A stretch of 64,000 nucleotides of DNA from Phoenix dactylifera (GCF_009389715.1 NC_052397.1:18238129-18302128); one strand, 5' to 3'. Shown: positions 1 through 11,977, counted from the first letter of the stretch. The notes: generated by a model not told the origin, from the letters alone. A program made the numbers and translations.

Positions 1-899
1 GTGTTTGTTGTACTTTGGATTTATCTATAAGTAATGATATATATGCATACCAATAGGTGGGGTAGAATACTATTAGGGGTAGTTCCAATAAGAAATGTTG
101 GCCTTTGATCTGGGCAGAGATCGCCACCCAAAGGCCCACTCTAGTCTTCTTCTTCCATGCCCGACACGATATGGTAAGCTCCTAACTCCGGAAGTATCTT
201 ATTACCCTTCGTAGTAACACTGCTCGATCATCATGCCAATTCATTTCTACTTGAGTTGACCTAGCGGGGCGCCTATATTTTTTTATTGGCACACCCACCA
301 GGGAAAGAGATACACCTATATATTTGTATTGGCGCTGTGAGGCTAGCTCTTCCACAACCATTCTACTACTATGAAAACCCTTCGCTTCCGGCATTCGTTG
401 GTTCCGATTTGGCGCTGCCCTCCTGCTACCTTTCCATGTAACAACCTCCTAAGAGCTAACAGGTTTCACAGAGTTGAGGTCATCTAATTCTCGGCCATCT
501 CCTCATATGTATCATTTTCCTTTCTTCGAGGAAACTTAGCTGCGATGCTGTTCCGTTTCCGTAGTGAGACAGCACCGCATGCAGAAGAGGCAAGCCGAAC
601 TTCCAGTTATGTGGTTTTCATCAACCTTCTGCCCTTAATTGAGCTTCCAAATTAAAAGAGCTCAAGACTTCAGGGTGGACCTCATTTTGCTCTCTCTCTC
701 TCTCTCTCTCTCTCTTCAATTTCGTTATTGTAGCAACCGCATAAAACAAAAGGATAATTATTGTACTGGATTTGGCTACATCTCATTTTTGAATTGTCAT
801 TATTTTATTTTATTTTTTCTGATACGGATCAACTTGTGATAGTTTCCCTAATTTCCAAAGCAGTTTTGATGGCAAAGTTTCTTCTATAATTCTCTACAG
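1..899. other. Non-coding left edge, probably intron 1 of the BEL1-like gene
   Basis: No coding exon is supported here. The next exon opens at 900 exactly where BEL1-like genes usually have the junction before VDRRY, so the exon carrying the SKY box and most of the BELL domain should lie left of the window. The stretch holds a (CT)n run at about 690-716 and pyrimidine-rich sequence up to the acceptor TCTCTACAG ending at 899. Confidence 0.6.
690..716. repeat. (CT)n microsatellite
   Basis: An uninterrupted CT run of about 13 units lies in the presumed intron 1 of the BEL1-like gene. Confidence 0.9.
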
Positions 900-3446
900 G
901 TGGACAGAAGATACAACCATTACTGTGACCAGATGCAGATGGTGGTGAATTCCTTTGACTCCGTGATGGGCTTTGGGGCTGCGACACCATACACTGCGCT
1001 TGCCCAGAAGGCCATGTCGCGGCACTTCCGGTGTCTCAAGGATGCAATTGCTGAACAACTGAAGCAGACATGCGAGCTCCTTGGCGAGAAGGAAGCCGGG
1101 AGCAGCTCAGGCCTGACCAAGGGGGAGACCCCAAGGCTTCGGTTGATAGACCAAAGCCTGCGGCAGCAAAGGGCCTTCCACCAGATGGGGATGATGGAAC
1201 AGGAGGCTTGGAGGCCTCAGCGTGGCCTTCCAGAACGCTCAGTGAATATTCTGAGAGCATGGCTTTTTGAGCATTTTCTTCATCCGTATGTGCTCTCTCC
1301 CTTCTATCCACATCATAATTCTCGTTTCGTATGTATTACAGTAGCTAACAGCATCTCGTTTCCTGTCGTCCTCCTCTTGATTCGTGAGTTGCTACTGATG
1401 GTCGGTAATGGATACGCTTCCCTCTTATTTCTGCATTTCAACTTCTTTTACAACGCACTACTGTTGAGATCTGTCAAAAGTTTGGGGGCCTTTTGTCCTC
1501 TCTTCTGCCGTTTAGCATACTGCGCTTAGTTTCATTTAAAGCGCAACGGCAGCAATGCAGTTGACACTGTTCTCCCTCTCTCATTCACTCGCTAACTTTT
1601 ACTCTCGTGCGCACAGCTCTCCAGGAAGCGAACAGTGCGAAGCATTAGGTTCTGTCCGTCTACTTTCTTGGCAGTGATTTAAAAAGAATTACTGCAAGCA
1701 GTAAATGATTTACACTTTCTGTAGTCTGGGTTTACTTTTATCGAAAGATTCAGCAATGCATTGTCCTTAGGCATTGTCTTTACACCAAGAAAGCCGGGCA
1801 AAAGCTTCCTTTTCCTTTTAATATATACATGGATGCCATAACAAGAAGAGCTATTGAAACAGCATTTACTAACTCATCTTGCTCGCCATTTAATTCACAA
1901 AAGCAGGCATAGATCTATGGTTGCACATGATTGGTGAATAGAGATGGACACTCTGGATTTTTGGGCAGGGCTGATGTCATTTTCCTCTCTTTTGCTTTTG
2001 TTCTCAGGTACCCAAGTGATGCAGATAAGCATCTGTTGGCAAGGCAGACAGGTTTATCCAGAAATCAGGTCTGTCCTCTTCTCCCTCAATAATATAAGAG
2101 ACGGCAGCTTTTTCAGAACCCATGAATAATTTCTGCCCAGAAAGTAGCAATTCTCGTTGAGGGCTTCAATTGCTTCTTGTTATATTTTTTTCTCTCTCTA
2201 ATTTTCTTCTGGGTTCCACTCTCTGGCTAACGCTTGAATGCACAGTCAAAGCAACTCAGTCGAGCAGTAGGCGTTTGTGAATTGTTTGGACTGCTCGCAC
2301 TGCTGCATCACTTCCGGGAATCGAACTTGAATTATTATTATTTTTTTTTCTGCACCAAAAATAGATATATTTCCTTTCTTTTCTTTTCCCCCTCGCGTTC
2401 TTCTCGGATTTCGTTATTTCATGACCATACCAATTCATAGTTCAGACAAAGCTCAAATTTGTAAGACCAATAATATTTCGAGCCCTTTTCCGCTATAATC
2501 ATTGCAGAGCCAATGCATGATAGCATAGAGAAAAAAAAGGAACAGAACAAAACAGTAGCCTATATATATATGGATATATAAAATATGTTTTTTCGGCATC
2601 ACAGGATTTTGAGGTCCGGTCTCTTTCAAGATTTCTTTTCACATGCTCTTTCTCCCCTTCCTTCTCCCCACAACAGGTCAGACCCAAGAAGAGAACAACG
2701 TACACTTCCTTGCACTCTCACTCCCACACAATAGCAGCAGCATTCAATTCCATCCCTCCAGACCAAAGTTTCTACACTGCATGCATGTCACTTTTTACCG
2801 TTTGACGCAGAAACACAGACACGCGCACACATCTACATCCACATCCTTCACAGGTATCAGACATCACAGATTAATAATTCTACACCCATTCCAGGTCTCC
2901 AATTGGTTCATTAATGCTAGAGTCAGGCTATGGAAGCCCATGGTGGAGGAGATGTACCAACAAGAAGCCACGGAGGGCCCAGAGGAGAGAGATCAAGGAG
3001 CACATTCACCGGCACAGCAGCAGCAGCCACAAGGCCAGAGACCGGACACCGATGCGCCATCCGAAATTGACCCATCTCTGGCCCCACCTCCCACCAGCCG
3101 GCACCACCACCACCTGCTGGCCACCTCCTCCTCCTCCGCGGACAACCCGCCACCAGCGGCGGTGGGTCATCCATCCAGTGGTGGTGCAGGAGGAGGAGGA
3201 GGAGGCGACAATGCCCCCCTCGTCGGCATCGGCGCACCGGAGCTCTGCAGGTCCGACGTGCACATGGGGCCCACCGACGACACTTACCGCTACGGGGCCA
3301 CCTCCGCCGCCACCTTGGGGCCTGCCGCACAGATGAGGTTTGGGACTGCTGGCGATGTGTCGCTCACTCTGGGGCTACGGCATGCCGGAGGGAATGCCGC
3401 AGAGAAGGGCGCCCGCTTCTCGGTCAGGGACTCCAGTGGCTGTTAG
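900..3446 (+). CDS. BEL1-like (BELL/TALE) homeodomain transcription factor, 3' part
   Basis: Nuclear TALE transcription factor; family members pair with KNOX proteins to control meristem and organ development. Exons 900-1285, 2008-2068 and 2895-3446 join in frame with GT/AG borders (332 residues plus stop). The first codes for the end of the BELL domain ([34 protein letters not shown]) and the start of the homeodomain ([20 protein letters not shown]). The 61 bp middle exon completes the PYP three-residue loop and helix 2 ([21 protein letters not shown]). The last gives recognition helix [21 protein letters not shown], then a low-complexity Ser/Pro/His/Gly tail and the ZIBEL-type motif [11 protein letters not shown] near the C terminus. 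The 61 bp exon is typical of the family. The N-terminal SKY region lies outside the window, so the subgroup (BLH number) cannot be fixed. Confidence 0.93.
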
Positions 3447-4818
3447 GGTGGAGTCAAAGGTTGAAGAAAGAAAGAATTAAAGGAAACAGAAGATTAATGA
3501 CAGAGATGAATCTTCTTTTAACCATTTTAGCCTTCCTTTTTGTTTTTTAGAGAAAAAATATATAGCAAAAGAACATAGAAATGTATGATATAGATTGTTT
3601 TGCAGGCCTTCTTTCTTTTCTTTTCCTTTGTAAATTCAAGAGCACATACATATTGCTATTGGGGAGACGGACCGTCACAAGAACTAAGGATTAATAGCGT
3701 GAGCACCGTGCAATGGCTTTTTCTTTTTTTTTTTTTCCCCCTCCCTCGTGGGTTTTGTCGTGTTTCTTTCTACCAAGGTGCCGGATAAATAGTCCCACGC
3801 CCTTCCCGAACCTTGGGGTCATGATTGAGCGATTAATGCTAGAAATAGTGGTTGATTGGTGCGGGAAAATGACAGAAGGATATGATTGCCGTGTATTAAA
3901 TGGCAAACCAGTTAGCCGTGCCCCTCCCTCCTACTTTTCGGCCCCGCAGAAGCAGCTACTCGACGCACTGATTAATGGTCGAGGAGTTTCTTACATCGGT
4001 AGCAGCGTAGGAATGAAACCCACCACAATGGCCATTATCGTGAGCTGATTTGGCGTGAGTGCAAGCACAGAGTTCGTAAAAACCTAGCTGTTTTGGACCT
4101 TTAATGAACCAATTAATTATTTTTGTAAAAAATATGTTTTCAGAAACCATTGTTATTGTTCTTTTGAGAAACTTCTTCGAAATAGCCAATCCTTGTAGAC
4201 TCAAAGTTAAAAAACATAATGTCGGAGAAATTTAGATGAAATATTTTATTCATGTAAATGATAAAACGAGAAACCAAATTCTTTGCATTGAACTAATAAG
4301 ATGATATGCAGTCCGTGTGATGCAATAGTTTCAAAAGTACATTTTTAGAAAAATAATTGAAGCATTGTGAATATCTGGATCTATACACTAATCTATCGGC
4401 TATGTATTGGATAAATCTTAAATATTTATGTGGAACAAAAAAATCTAAATAATATTTTTGGGCAAGCTTTTTTTTGTATGAGGTCCTGAGTTGTCACGGC
4501 GGGCACGATAGCTTATCATCTTTGGTGAATATAAAAATCAAGTGCGAGGAGGATGAATTAGTAGATGTAATGCACATCTAATTGATCTTTCTTGTTAAGT
4601 GCATGGACAAATGGTATTTTGGAAGTAAAAGGGGCTAAGATTTAGTTGATGATTATTTTGGTTATAATTAAACCTTGGTTTCTAAGTAACTTTTTAGGCA
4701 AGTGAGGAATTAACTTTTGTTCCCTTTCAAAAAAAAATTGTTGGTTTCTATGAGGTCTTGGCATATCTTATTATGAGTGGAAGGAACAATTTAATGGTGG
4801 ATAGAGAGATGGTAATTA
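3447..4818. other. Intergenic, 3' of the BEL1-like gene
   Basis: The 3' UTR of the homeobox gene presumably occupies the first few hundred bases. The rest is AT-rich with no supportable gene. A decayed foldback-family arm lies at 4380-4497. A short palindromic sequence, GACGGACCGTC, near 3666 recurs in the hairpin at 6595-6670. Confidence 0.6.
4380..4497. repeat. Foldback-family repeat arm (copy A)
   Basis: This resembles the right arm of the foldback at 8504-8782: it shares TCTAAATAATATTT, a TTTTTGGGCAAGC-like stretch, and the closing GAGGTCCTGAGTTGTCAC. Only one arm is seen. It belongs to a dispersed family with further copies at 8205-8782 and 38158-38232. Confidence 0.55.
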
Positions 4819-5565
4819 TAGGGATGCAAATCGATCATACCGAACCAAGTTATGCTTGACTCCAACTTGATTTGATTGGTTTTCATGTATGGATTCTGAT
4901 ATTCGACCTAATCCCAATCCAATAGATGACCGAATCGTATTGATTCGTATTAGATCCATGAAATGTATTTTAGACCCAACCGCTCACTCGGACCATTTAG
5001 GGTCATGCATCCCTAGAACCAAACCTAGAATATTAGGATCCGGGTTGGTTTGGGTTGGGTCTTGATTGGGTCCAAGTCAACATTTGTTTGCTAATAGGAT
5101 ATCATAAAGAAAATTTGTTTTTTTTACTTTTAAACCAAACTGAATTTTGATTCTCACAAAATTATTTACTAATATGGTCAAAACTTCATAAGTTAATGTT
5201 TATCTAGAATTGCAATATGCTTCATGAGGTTAATAATCTCAACAGCTAGTTTTTTTTAATGCAGTGAGGTTAGTTTGAGCGTTTTTTCTCTTAACAGAAG
5301 AAAAGAAGAAATGACTTGAAATACTTCCTTCGAATCAATTTAGATTTGGTGGGGGTCGGATAATTAATAGGAGGATCTAAACTAGATCTATATAGTGCAC
5401 AAGATTGGGTTGGGTCAAAGTTTATATAATTTATACCCGATCCGAAATGGGGAATGGATCTAATGTTTGAACCTGATTTGGCACCCTGTCTCTTCAAGAA
5501 TATGTTGGGTCGAGCTTGATCGGGTTGGGTGATCATAAGGCCAATCCGACTCATTTGCAGCCTTA
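4819..5565. mobile_element. Short non-autonomous hAT-like element (copy 1)
   Basis: The ends are inverted: TAGGGATGCAAAT at the left and, read on the other strand, TAAGGCTGCAAAT at the right. The flanks are GGTAATTA (4811-4818) and GGCAGTTA (5566-5573), an 8 bp target duplication with two transitions. The interior has GGTTGGGTC-like and ACCCAACC-like motifs and no transposase. End sequence and duplication length fit the hAT superfamily. Similar elements lie at 47834-48389 and 59826-60782. Confidence 0.72.
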
Positions 5566-7617
5566 GGCAGTTATCAGGCCTTTTTTGGTAATAGGCTTTA
5601 GCCTAACCAAGTGAGAGGACTTGTCATATCACCAACAATGGAAGAGATTTATGGATTCCTGCCATTTTAGCTTGATAGGAGATTTGGGTGGATCTGTTAA
5701 AGATTGATTACTCAATTCATTCTATATTTTATTTCGTTTCCCACCACTTGTGATAGTGATATGTTGTATTTTCTCAAAAAGAAAGTGATTATGTTGTGAA
5801 GATACGGGTTCTGCTTGGAACCATTGACTGGTTGAGAAAATAAGTGGGCCAACGTGCAAAAACATTTTTAATATTTAAATACGTGAATTTATGTATTATT
5901 TCAGAGCCCACTAATGGAGATATGTACAGTACTACAAAACTCAGGAGTCGATGCAAGTGCTAAACAAAAATCCAGTTCCATGCTTAGTCACTTCATTGCT
6001 TTGAAAGTTGATATTTGCTGAGATATACGAGAAACATATACAAGAAAGCAGGCCCATCTTTTAAGGACTTCAAGGCACTAAATCACAAAAACAAAAGCCA
6101 AAAATTGATGATTTACATGTACCAGTGATCTTCATTGAAACAATGTCATCTTAATTAATAGTTAATCTAGGCAACCTTGTTCCAAAGGTCAAAACATTCT
6201 AATTGGGTGTTAAACGGCCATTGTTATATTTTACAAAAGGTTAAATCTAGTTTCTTTTTGCTCTAATGGGCTGCACCTGAATTTGTTGTATGCGAGTCAC
6301 TCTTGTATCTAAAAAAAAATAAATTTAGTTAACGTTTTTGCTTTGCCGATATATAATAACCATAGCACTAGCAGAGAAATCTGTGACCTTTTTAAGTTGC
6401 ACTGCATAATTTTCTATAATTTTCCGAGCTTCGCCCGTAACGTTGTGCACCATATACTCGTAGAGTAGTACCCCTCCCAGCAAAGATGTCGCATTCATTT
6501 CATTTGGGCATTTCAATAAAGAAACCCTTAAATTATTAGTTACCAGTTGAAGAGATGGACCCGGATATGTACGTAGTGCTCAATTAGGTTTTATTGGGCT
6601 TTCATTGATGGAAGGTCCGTTTTCTCTGGACTAGGAATTAGGAGACGGACCGTCTATCAATGACAGCCCAACAAGAGGCATTAGAGGGTTTCTATGGGCT
6701 TCTCTGAGGTCGGACAGGAGACAGGCTGGTCCGGTAATTCAGCCCGCTCATTTGGCAAAGCCCGAGCCCGCTTGTCCTGACCTCCGAGGCTGCGAGCTTT
6801 GATTTGGACGTTGGACCTGGCGCATTAACTGGGTTGCTTTGGACTTGCCAACTGTCCAAGATTTTTCCGAGGCACGACGGATAGGGAACTAAGGGAACGT
6901 TCGCACAAATCCTCGTACATTTCATGCATCCGGAATTAATGATTTAGCTCGGAGTAACAATGTTGCATTTTGTGCAGCTTACTTGTCACCCTGTGTATCA
7001 AACTTTTCACTTCAACCGATTTGCGTGCTATCCTACTAAAGCCGGAGAGCTTTGATCCCTGATTGTGTGAAATTGAGTTGCAAATCGATCGGTCAAGTTG
7101 CTTACCCTGTTACCCATCAATTTAGAGGTTTAATGTCGTCGTTTTGTAAGCCGAGTGTACAAATTTTCAGGCCTTGATGATAGTACTTTCATGCGTCTAA
7201 AGAATCCTATAGAGATGGCACAGGGCCTATTCTTTAGGTTTGAGAGGTGAGTATGCTAAACAAGTCAAGAGATGCAGTGGAGGGTAACAAGCAAATGTGT
7301 TCTTTATATAATACGGAGAGAATGTGCCTTCAAATCATTTACATGAAGAGACACATTACATAGCGAGATAACATGGCAAACATCAATCAACAATTTCAAG
7401 TATGTCACTGAAACCACTTTTGTCCTCTAAACTCCATTAGTGACAATAAATTATATACAGACAAAGAATCAGTGTGATTCAGCTCTGGTTGAGGAGTGTG
7501 TCGTTCCATTCTTCCGCTCTTCCATACGACGTGTTCGTTTGAATTCCTGGTTGCAGTCCGGGCTCCTGATTTTTTTTTTTGTTTCTTTTTTCTTTTTGGC
7601 AAAACTCTTTTGAATAT
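5566..7617. other. Intergenic, no gene seen
   Basis: AT-rich DNA between the BEL1-like gene and the 3' end of the 5-phosphatase gene, with no convincing exon. It holds the 76 bp hairpin at 6595-6670. The last few hundred bases should contain the 3' UTR of the minus-strand phosphatase gene. Confidence 0.55.
6595..6670. repeat. 25 bp inverted repeat forming a 76 bp hairpin
   Basis: The left arm (6595-6619) begins TGGGCTTTCATTGATGG and the right arm (6646-6670) ends CTATCAATGACAGCCCA. Arms pair over 25 bases with about three mismatches around a 26 base loop. It could be the collapsed remnant of a small inverted-repeat transposon or a transcribed hairpin; no flanking gene explains it. Confidence 0.8.
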
Positions 7618-10600
7618 TCACACATGGTTGAATTTTAGACAAAGATGAGCCTTCACTGGTTTATGGTCAGAGCTTTCAATCTGGTCCATTGACTCGTAGG
7701 AGTGCAATACTGCATCGATTCCAGAATAACCATCCACCTTAAACAAAATTCTGTCTGTCCATGAAGGTACTCTGATCTGAGGAGACATGTAAGAGATATG
7801 TTAGTATTTGACTAAACAATTCTATGGATTTTTGTTTTTCCCGATATAACTACAGAAGCATCAGAAACTAGTTAAGGCAATTACCTTATAGCTCGTGTCA
7901 TAGTTGCTGCTCCCAGCATTATATTTGTATGTAGGTTTGAATGATAAGGTCCCCTCGCAATACCCATCGAATACCTGTCCTTTTTCTGCCTCTTGTAGAA
8001 GCTGATCTTTGCTAGTAAGCAGCTGTGGTAGTTGTGGAGAATACACATTACTTACATTAAAAAGTTGTTGATGTTTGCATTACATGTTCCTAATTTGGTA
8101 GTACAAAGATACAAAAGTACTAAAAGTAATGCCTGAGATTACCATGCACCTACTAGCCAATGATGTCAATTATCTTGCTCAAAGCACTTCACTTTTAATA
8201 GTAATTGTAACCACCTAAGGCCCACCCAAAAAAGCTAGCTAAAAATTGTTATATGAATTCATTAGTTCTGTTTAAGTACTCAAAATCTACCCAGTGCATA
8301 GTCAATGCGGGACTAAACATGCATTTGCATGAGTCCTCACACTCCCCCTATTTAAGCCCTAGCTTCATCGTTAAGCTAGGGGTTTAAATCCATTGAAATT
8401 TAATCACAAACATCACGATCAGCTTGTGAGCGATCCAATTAGACTTGTGCTGCAGTGTCTCCTAGTTTACATAGACCATGGACTAAGTTTGCTCTGATAC
8501 TGTTTGTCACAATCTAAGACCTCACTAAAAAAAGCTATCCAGAAAGTATTATTTGGATTTTTTTGTTCTTATATAAGTATCCAAGATCTAACTGTTCATA
8601 GTTAATGTGGGATTAAACACATGCCATATGGAAAGAGTATATATATGTAGGAATACGTGTGGGTTTGTATTTAGTCTCACATTAACTATATACTGCGTAG
8701 ATATTGGAAATTTATATAGGGCCAAGGAACTCAAATAATATCTTCTGGCTAACTTTTTGGATAAGATTCTAGGCTGTGACAAGGCATAGACTTTTTGTAT
8801 GTAGTTGGAGTAATTTATCTCATCAATTGTTTAATTATCAGTCGTTTTGTTTAGTTCTCAAGAAAATTTGACGTCCTTGTTATTATTGTTCTATTGGCTG
8901 GGAAGGCTGATTCATGAGCTTGCATTTTTTAGCTTGTTTTGCAGGTCTACTAATAACTAAGTTGTAAGTTTGATGTCGCACTTTTCTTTCCTCTAGGTAA
9001 AAGATGGGTCTGCCTATATTCTTGGATCATATGGTTCATGTGAAAATAACTACAGTTAGGGGAGTACCTCAGTCCTCCATTACATTTTCAAAAAAAAAGA
9101 AAAACACTACAGTCATCTATTCACGAGAATGAAGTATATATATTGCTGATTGCAATTAATATACCATCTTTCAAGAAGGTGATGTCTTGGTTCACGAATA
9201 TAGTGGTGTTTCCTCCAAAACATGGGAGGAATTAGATCTTGGTTTATACACCCTCAAGGCCATATGTTTCTTGTTTAGCCAGCAAGGATAAGGACATCTA
9301 ACTGGCTAGATAGATGACTAATATCTGTTTATGTAATTTAAATAATGGTGCATCTGACTTCATCTGACACATATCTACCCAAAAAAAAAAAAAGGGGGGG
9401 GGGAGGAGGTGATTTGCTTACACTGAGAAGGTTTTTGCGTATCAAGCTCCTTACCGGCAGCGTACTCAAACCATGTATTCTGTAGTTGAGATCTCCCAGC
9501 CACACGGTTAAATGTGAAGGCCTTGCATATGGATTCCGGTCCTTTGAGAAGAGCGAGTGTGAGATGTGCCTGCACTGTGAATTCCTCTCCTCCACATTGC
9601 GTGCATGAGCTGCATGAGCTAATTACTGCTGAATTCAGCGCTAGCGCTGTATATAATCTGAAAATCTAGTCTCATGGGCTTATATGTGTGGTATTGTCCT
9701 TAATGGAGCTTAATTTTGTTGTTTATTTAGAACCAAATCTCAGGCCTCGAATCTTGGATGTCGAGAACTTGAATCTTACCGAGATCCATTAAGAGGGTCA
9801 GGCGTGTGTACCAACTAACCTGAAAGATGACAAGAAATGAAGAGCAAGCGGATCCCATTGAAGTTAATGTAGATGCCAACAGCCCCCTTCTTCCTGCCTA
9901 TCAAGCCTCCGCAGCCTCGGACTGCATGCTTATCTATCCTCATCTCTGCATGGTTGAAATGGACAAAGGTTTCATGCATGCATGCCAAGAAGCAGGGAAG
10001 GATTTTGCAAGGTTCGTTATTTGTGAAGGTTTACAAATCTCGTCTCACCTTTTGTGGAGGGCTCTGAGTTCTTTGGGCCGAAGATAAATAGCTGTAGAGA
10101 TTGCATGGTGGCTTCTCCCAAGAGACTATAAGATGGAAATTAAGAGATGAAGATTTCACTGTTAACAATGGAACCTCACCATTGCTTGTGCGAGTAATTT
10201 TGCTAAAACAGAAACTTATATGGGTAATTACAGCAACAACAAAGCGATGACAAATTCTTATCCAAGTAAGATGAAATTGTATATGGAGCAGAACTCTAGA
10301 GAAGGCTCCACATAACATGCTTATTGGGCGAGTTAATTAACTAACTAATTACATTGTGTCTTGGGTCGAAATGCTAGGCCAAATTGCCTGTTGTCTGTCT
10401 ATAAATATGTCCAAGCCCCAGTTTGTCATCTGCCATGCTGACTGAGGCATTTGCTCTCCCAACCAGAGCACGAGTTCGCTAATGCTAAGCCTAATGTGCC
10501 TGGTGGGAATGGAAACAAGGGCTTGGTGGTGGAGCGGAGCCAGTAAACGATGCGGTCTGGATGTGCAAGGAATGGCCAAAAATTTGGAGCCACATAGATA

Positions 10601-11595
10601 GATTAGCTTCTAGCAAAAAATAAAAATAAAAATAAATAAATAGATAGATTAGCCCATATCCTCTGTTGACCGGCGGCGGCCGGGTGGTTGCTAAGGATGT
10701 GCTGCTAATCTCCACGTTGCGTATCTACTCATCCTCTCTGCAATGTTTGCAACCTCAAACGGATCCAAGAGACAATTCCAGACCCAGATCCGGGTCAAAA
10801 TATTAAAATCAGATCCTTAACCCGTGGATTATCATCTGGATCCGAACACAGCAGAACCAACCCTACGTTTGGGTTACCTTGTCTTCCGTGGGAAGACATC
10901 AAAAAAGATCTCTCTAATAAATAAAAAGCACTCATTTATTAGAATCCCCAGCCCCAGTCAAAGCATGGCTCGATTCTGCATGCCCCTGTTAGAATCGCCA
11001 GCCGACGATCTTGTCTGATAATAAGAGCTTTCTTTAGTTTTTCGTTGAATGGTTCAAATGCATAACATTAAACTAATGATCACTCCGGTGCAGCCATGCT
11101 ATCTCCGGATATACGTAGTTTCTCTCTCTAGCGGGCAGACAAGCATCTCAAGGGGGAAAAAAAAGATCTGCAAACATCAACAGCAGGAAGGCGCAAGAGA
11201 ATCTGTCTGTGTTAGTTTTGTACCTGTGGGTTTCATCAAGAGCAGCCTGCAATAGCCTCGCAACGTTGCGTCTGGGAACTTCCTGCAATCCAACTGCTAA
11301 GAGATCAAACCTCCGGTCCCTGCCAACCAGCTCTGCGAAGTCCTCAGAGGAAGCCTTCATTCACATGCAAGTTTAGTCATCAGCCTTGAATGAACGGCTA
11401 CCTGTTCTTGTTGTTGATATCGTGCATTCTGACATCGCGCATGCTTACCTTCCCATTCATGTTCCAAGTCACCACGCACAAGCACAGAACCGAACCAGTC
11501 GAGAACTCGCAGACCTTGTGGATCCCTACCGTCTTTATCCCCTCATGAGTCGGGATATCAGTGCAACTGGAATCTAGCCTCTGGTCCTTCGGCAT
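7618..11595 (-). CDS. Inositol polyphosphate 5-phosphatase, 5PTase11 type
   Basis: Removes the 5-phosphate from phosphoinositides; 5PTase11-class enzymes are small and carry little beyond the catalytic domain. Exons on the minus strand: 11595-11449 (N terminus, VTWNMNGK), 11354-11224 (FDLLAVGLQEVPRRN), 9945-9820 (GGLIGRKKGAVG, FISCHLS), 9618-9422 (HISHSLFSKD, HLTVWLGDLNYRIHG), 8022-7885 (GQVFDGYCEGTLSFKPTYKY) and 7776-7618 (IRVPSWTDRILFKVD, SSDHKPVKAHLCLKFN). The WLGDLNYR, FKPTYKY and SSDHKPV motifs are the family signature. All junctions agree in phase except between the second and third exons listed: about 26 residues (family segment after QEVP, around LVG..MQSLQ) are missing. A short exon must lie between 9946 and 11223; a weak candidate is near 10390-10480. 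The ATG at 11593-11595 is the first in frame, but a further upstream exon is possible. Confidence 0.9.
8205..8503. repeat. Foldback-family repeat, first copy of a tandem pair
   Basis: This unit opens TTGTAACCACCTAAGGCC and is followed 299 bp later by a diverged copy opening TTGTCACAATCTAAGACC. Shared blocks include AAAAAGCTAGC/AAAAAGCTATC and GTCAATGCGGGACTAAACA / GTTAATGTGGGATTAAACA. The second half of the unit (GCTAGGGGTTTAAATCCATT, GCTCTGATACTG) is a dispersed plant repeat I recognise but cannot name. It lies in an intron of the 5-phosphatase gene. Confidence 0.6.
8504..8782. mobile_element. Foldback (inverted-repeat) element, 279 bp
   Basis: The left arm starts TTGTCACAATCTAAGACCTC and the right arm ends CTAGGCTGTGACAA. 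The arms (about 8504-8622 and 8671-8782) are diverged reverse complements over more than 100 bp, with a spacer of about 50 bp holding ATATATATG. No coding capacity is present. This looks like a MITE or foldback element inside the intron between the last two 5-phosphatase exons and the exon at 9422. Confidence 0.75.
9379..9403. repeat. Poly(A)-poly(G) tract in a 5-phosphatase intron
   Basis: A run of about 13 A is followed directly by about 10 G. It sits just 3' (gene sense: the intron side) of the exon ending at 9422, close to the donor. It is a low-complexity tract with no known role. Confidence 0.8.
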
Positions 11596-11917
11596 TTTTG
11601 ATCTTTTCCTGTAGTTATCATGACATGATCATGAGCAATGACATTGCATTGATGCGATGCACAAAGAATAATGCCACAAGATGTGACGAAAAGAAAAGGT
11701 TAGCCCAGTAGTCAATCGTCATCTTCTTCATCATCATGATTGTTGCAGTAAATCTAATGGCACGATTAGATATCTTTCGAGGTGAACATATGTTAAAGGG
11801 GCGGCCTAACTTGGGGAGGTGATCGCATATATGTATACCTCTTTCCACCAATATATGTCACTAATTTCATTGGATGTATATCTTCCTTACGGTATACCAA
11901 GTTGCAATAGTTAAAGA

Positions 11918-11977
11918 TGTTGAAATCACCGCTTGTCCCAAAAGCTTAAGCTTTTGGGACAAGTGGTGTTTTCAACA
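11918..11977. repeat. 60 bp near-perfect palindrome without spacer
   Basis: Two 30 base arms meet at the centre AAGCTT|AAGCTT and match at 28 of 30 positions. The inner 32 bases (CTTGTCCCAAAAGCTT and its reverse complement) are perfect. It sits about 320 bp upstream of the first placed exon of the 5-phosphatase gene. Confidence 0.9.

Noticed and set aside
1286-1529. Read-through extension of the first BEL1-like exon past 1285
   Set aside because: The homeodomain continues only by splicing to 2008; the extension is hydrophobic intron sequence without similarity.
2914-3336. Overlapping open frames on both strands over the last BEL1-like exon
   Set aside because: They are shadows of GC-rich coding sequence; only the frame joined to the homeodomain has family motifs (ZIBEL tail).
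10491-10715. Minus-strand stretch LSMWLQIFGHSLHIQT as the missing 5-phosphatase exon
   Set aside because: Superficial likeness to the family segment, but no acceptor/donor pair gives the required phases.
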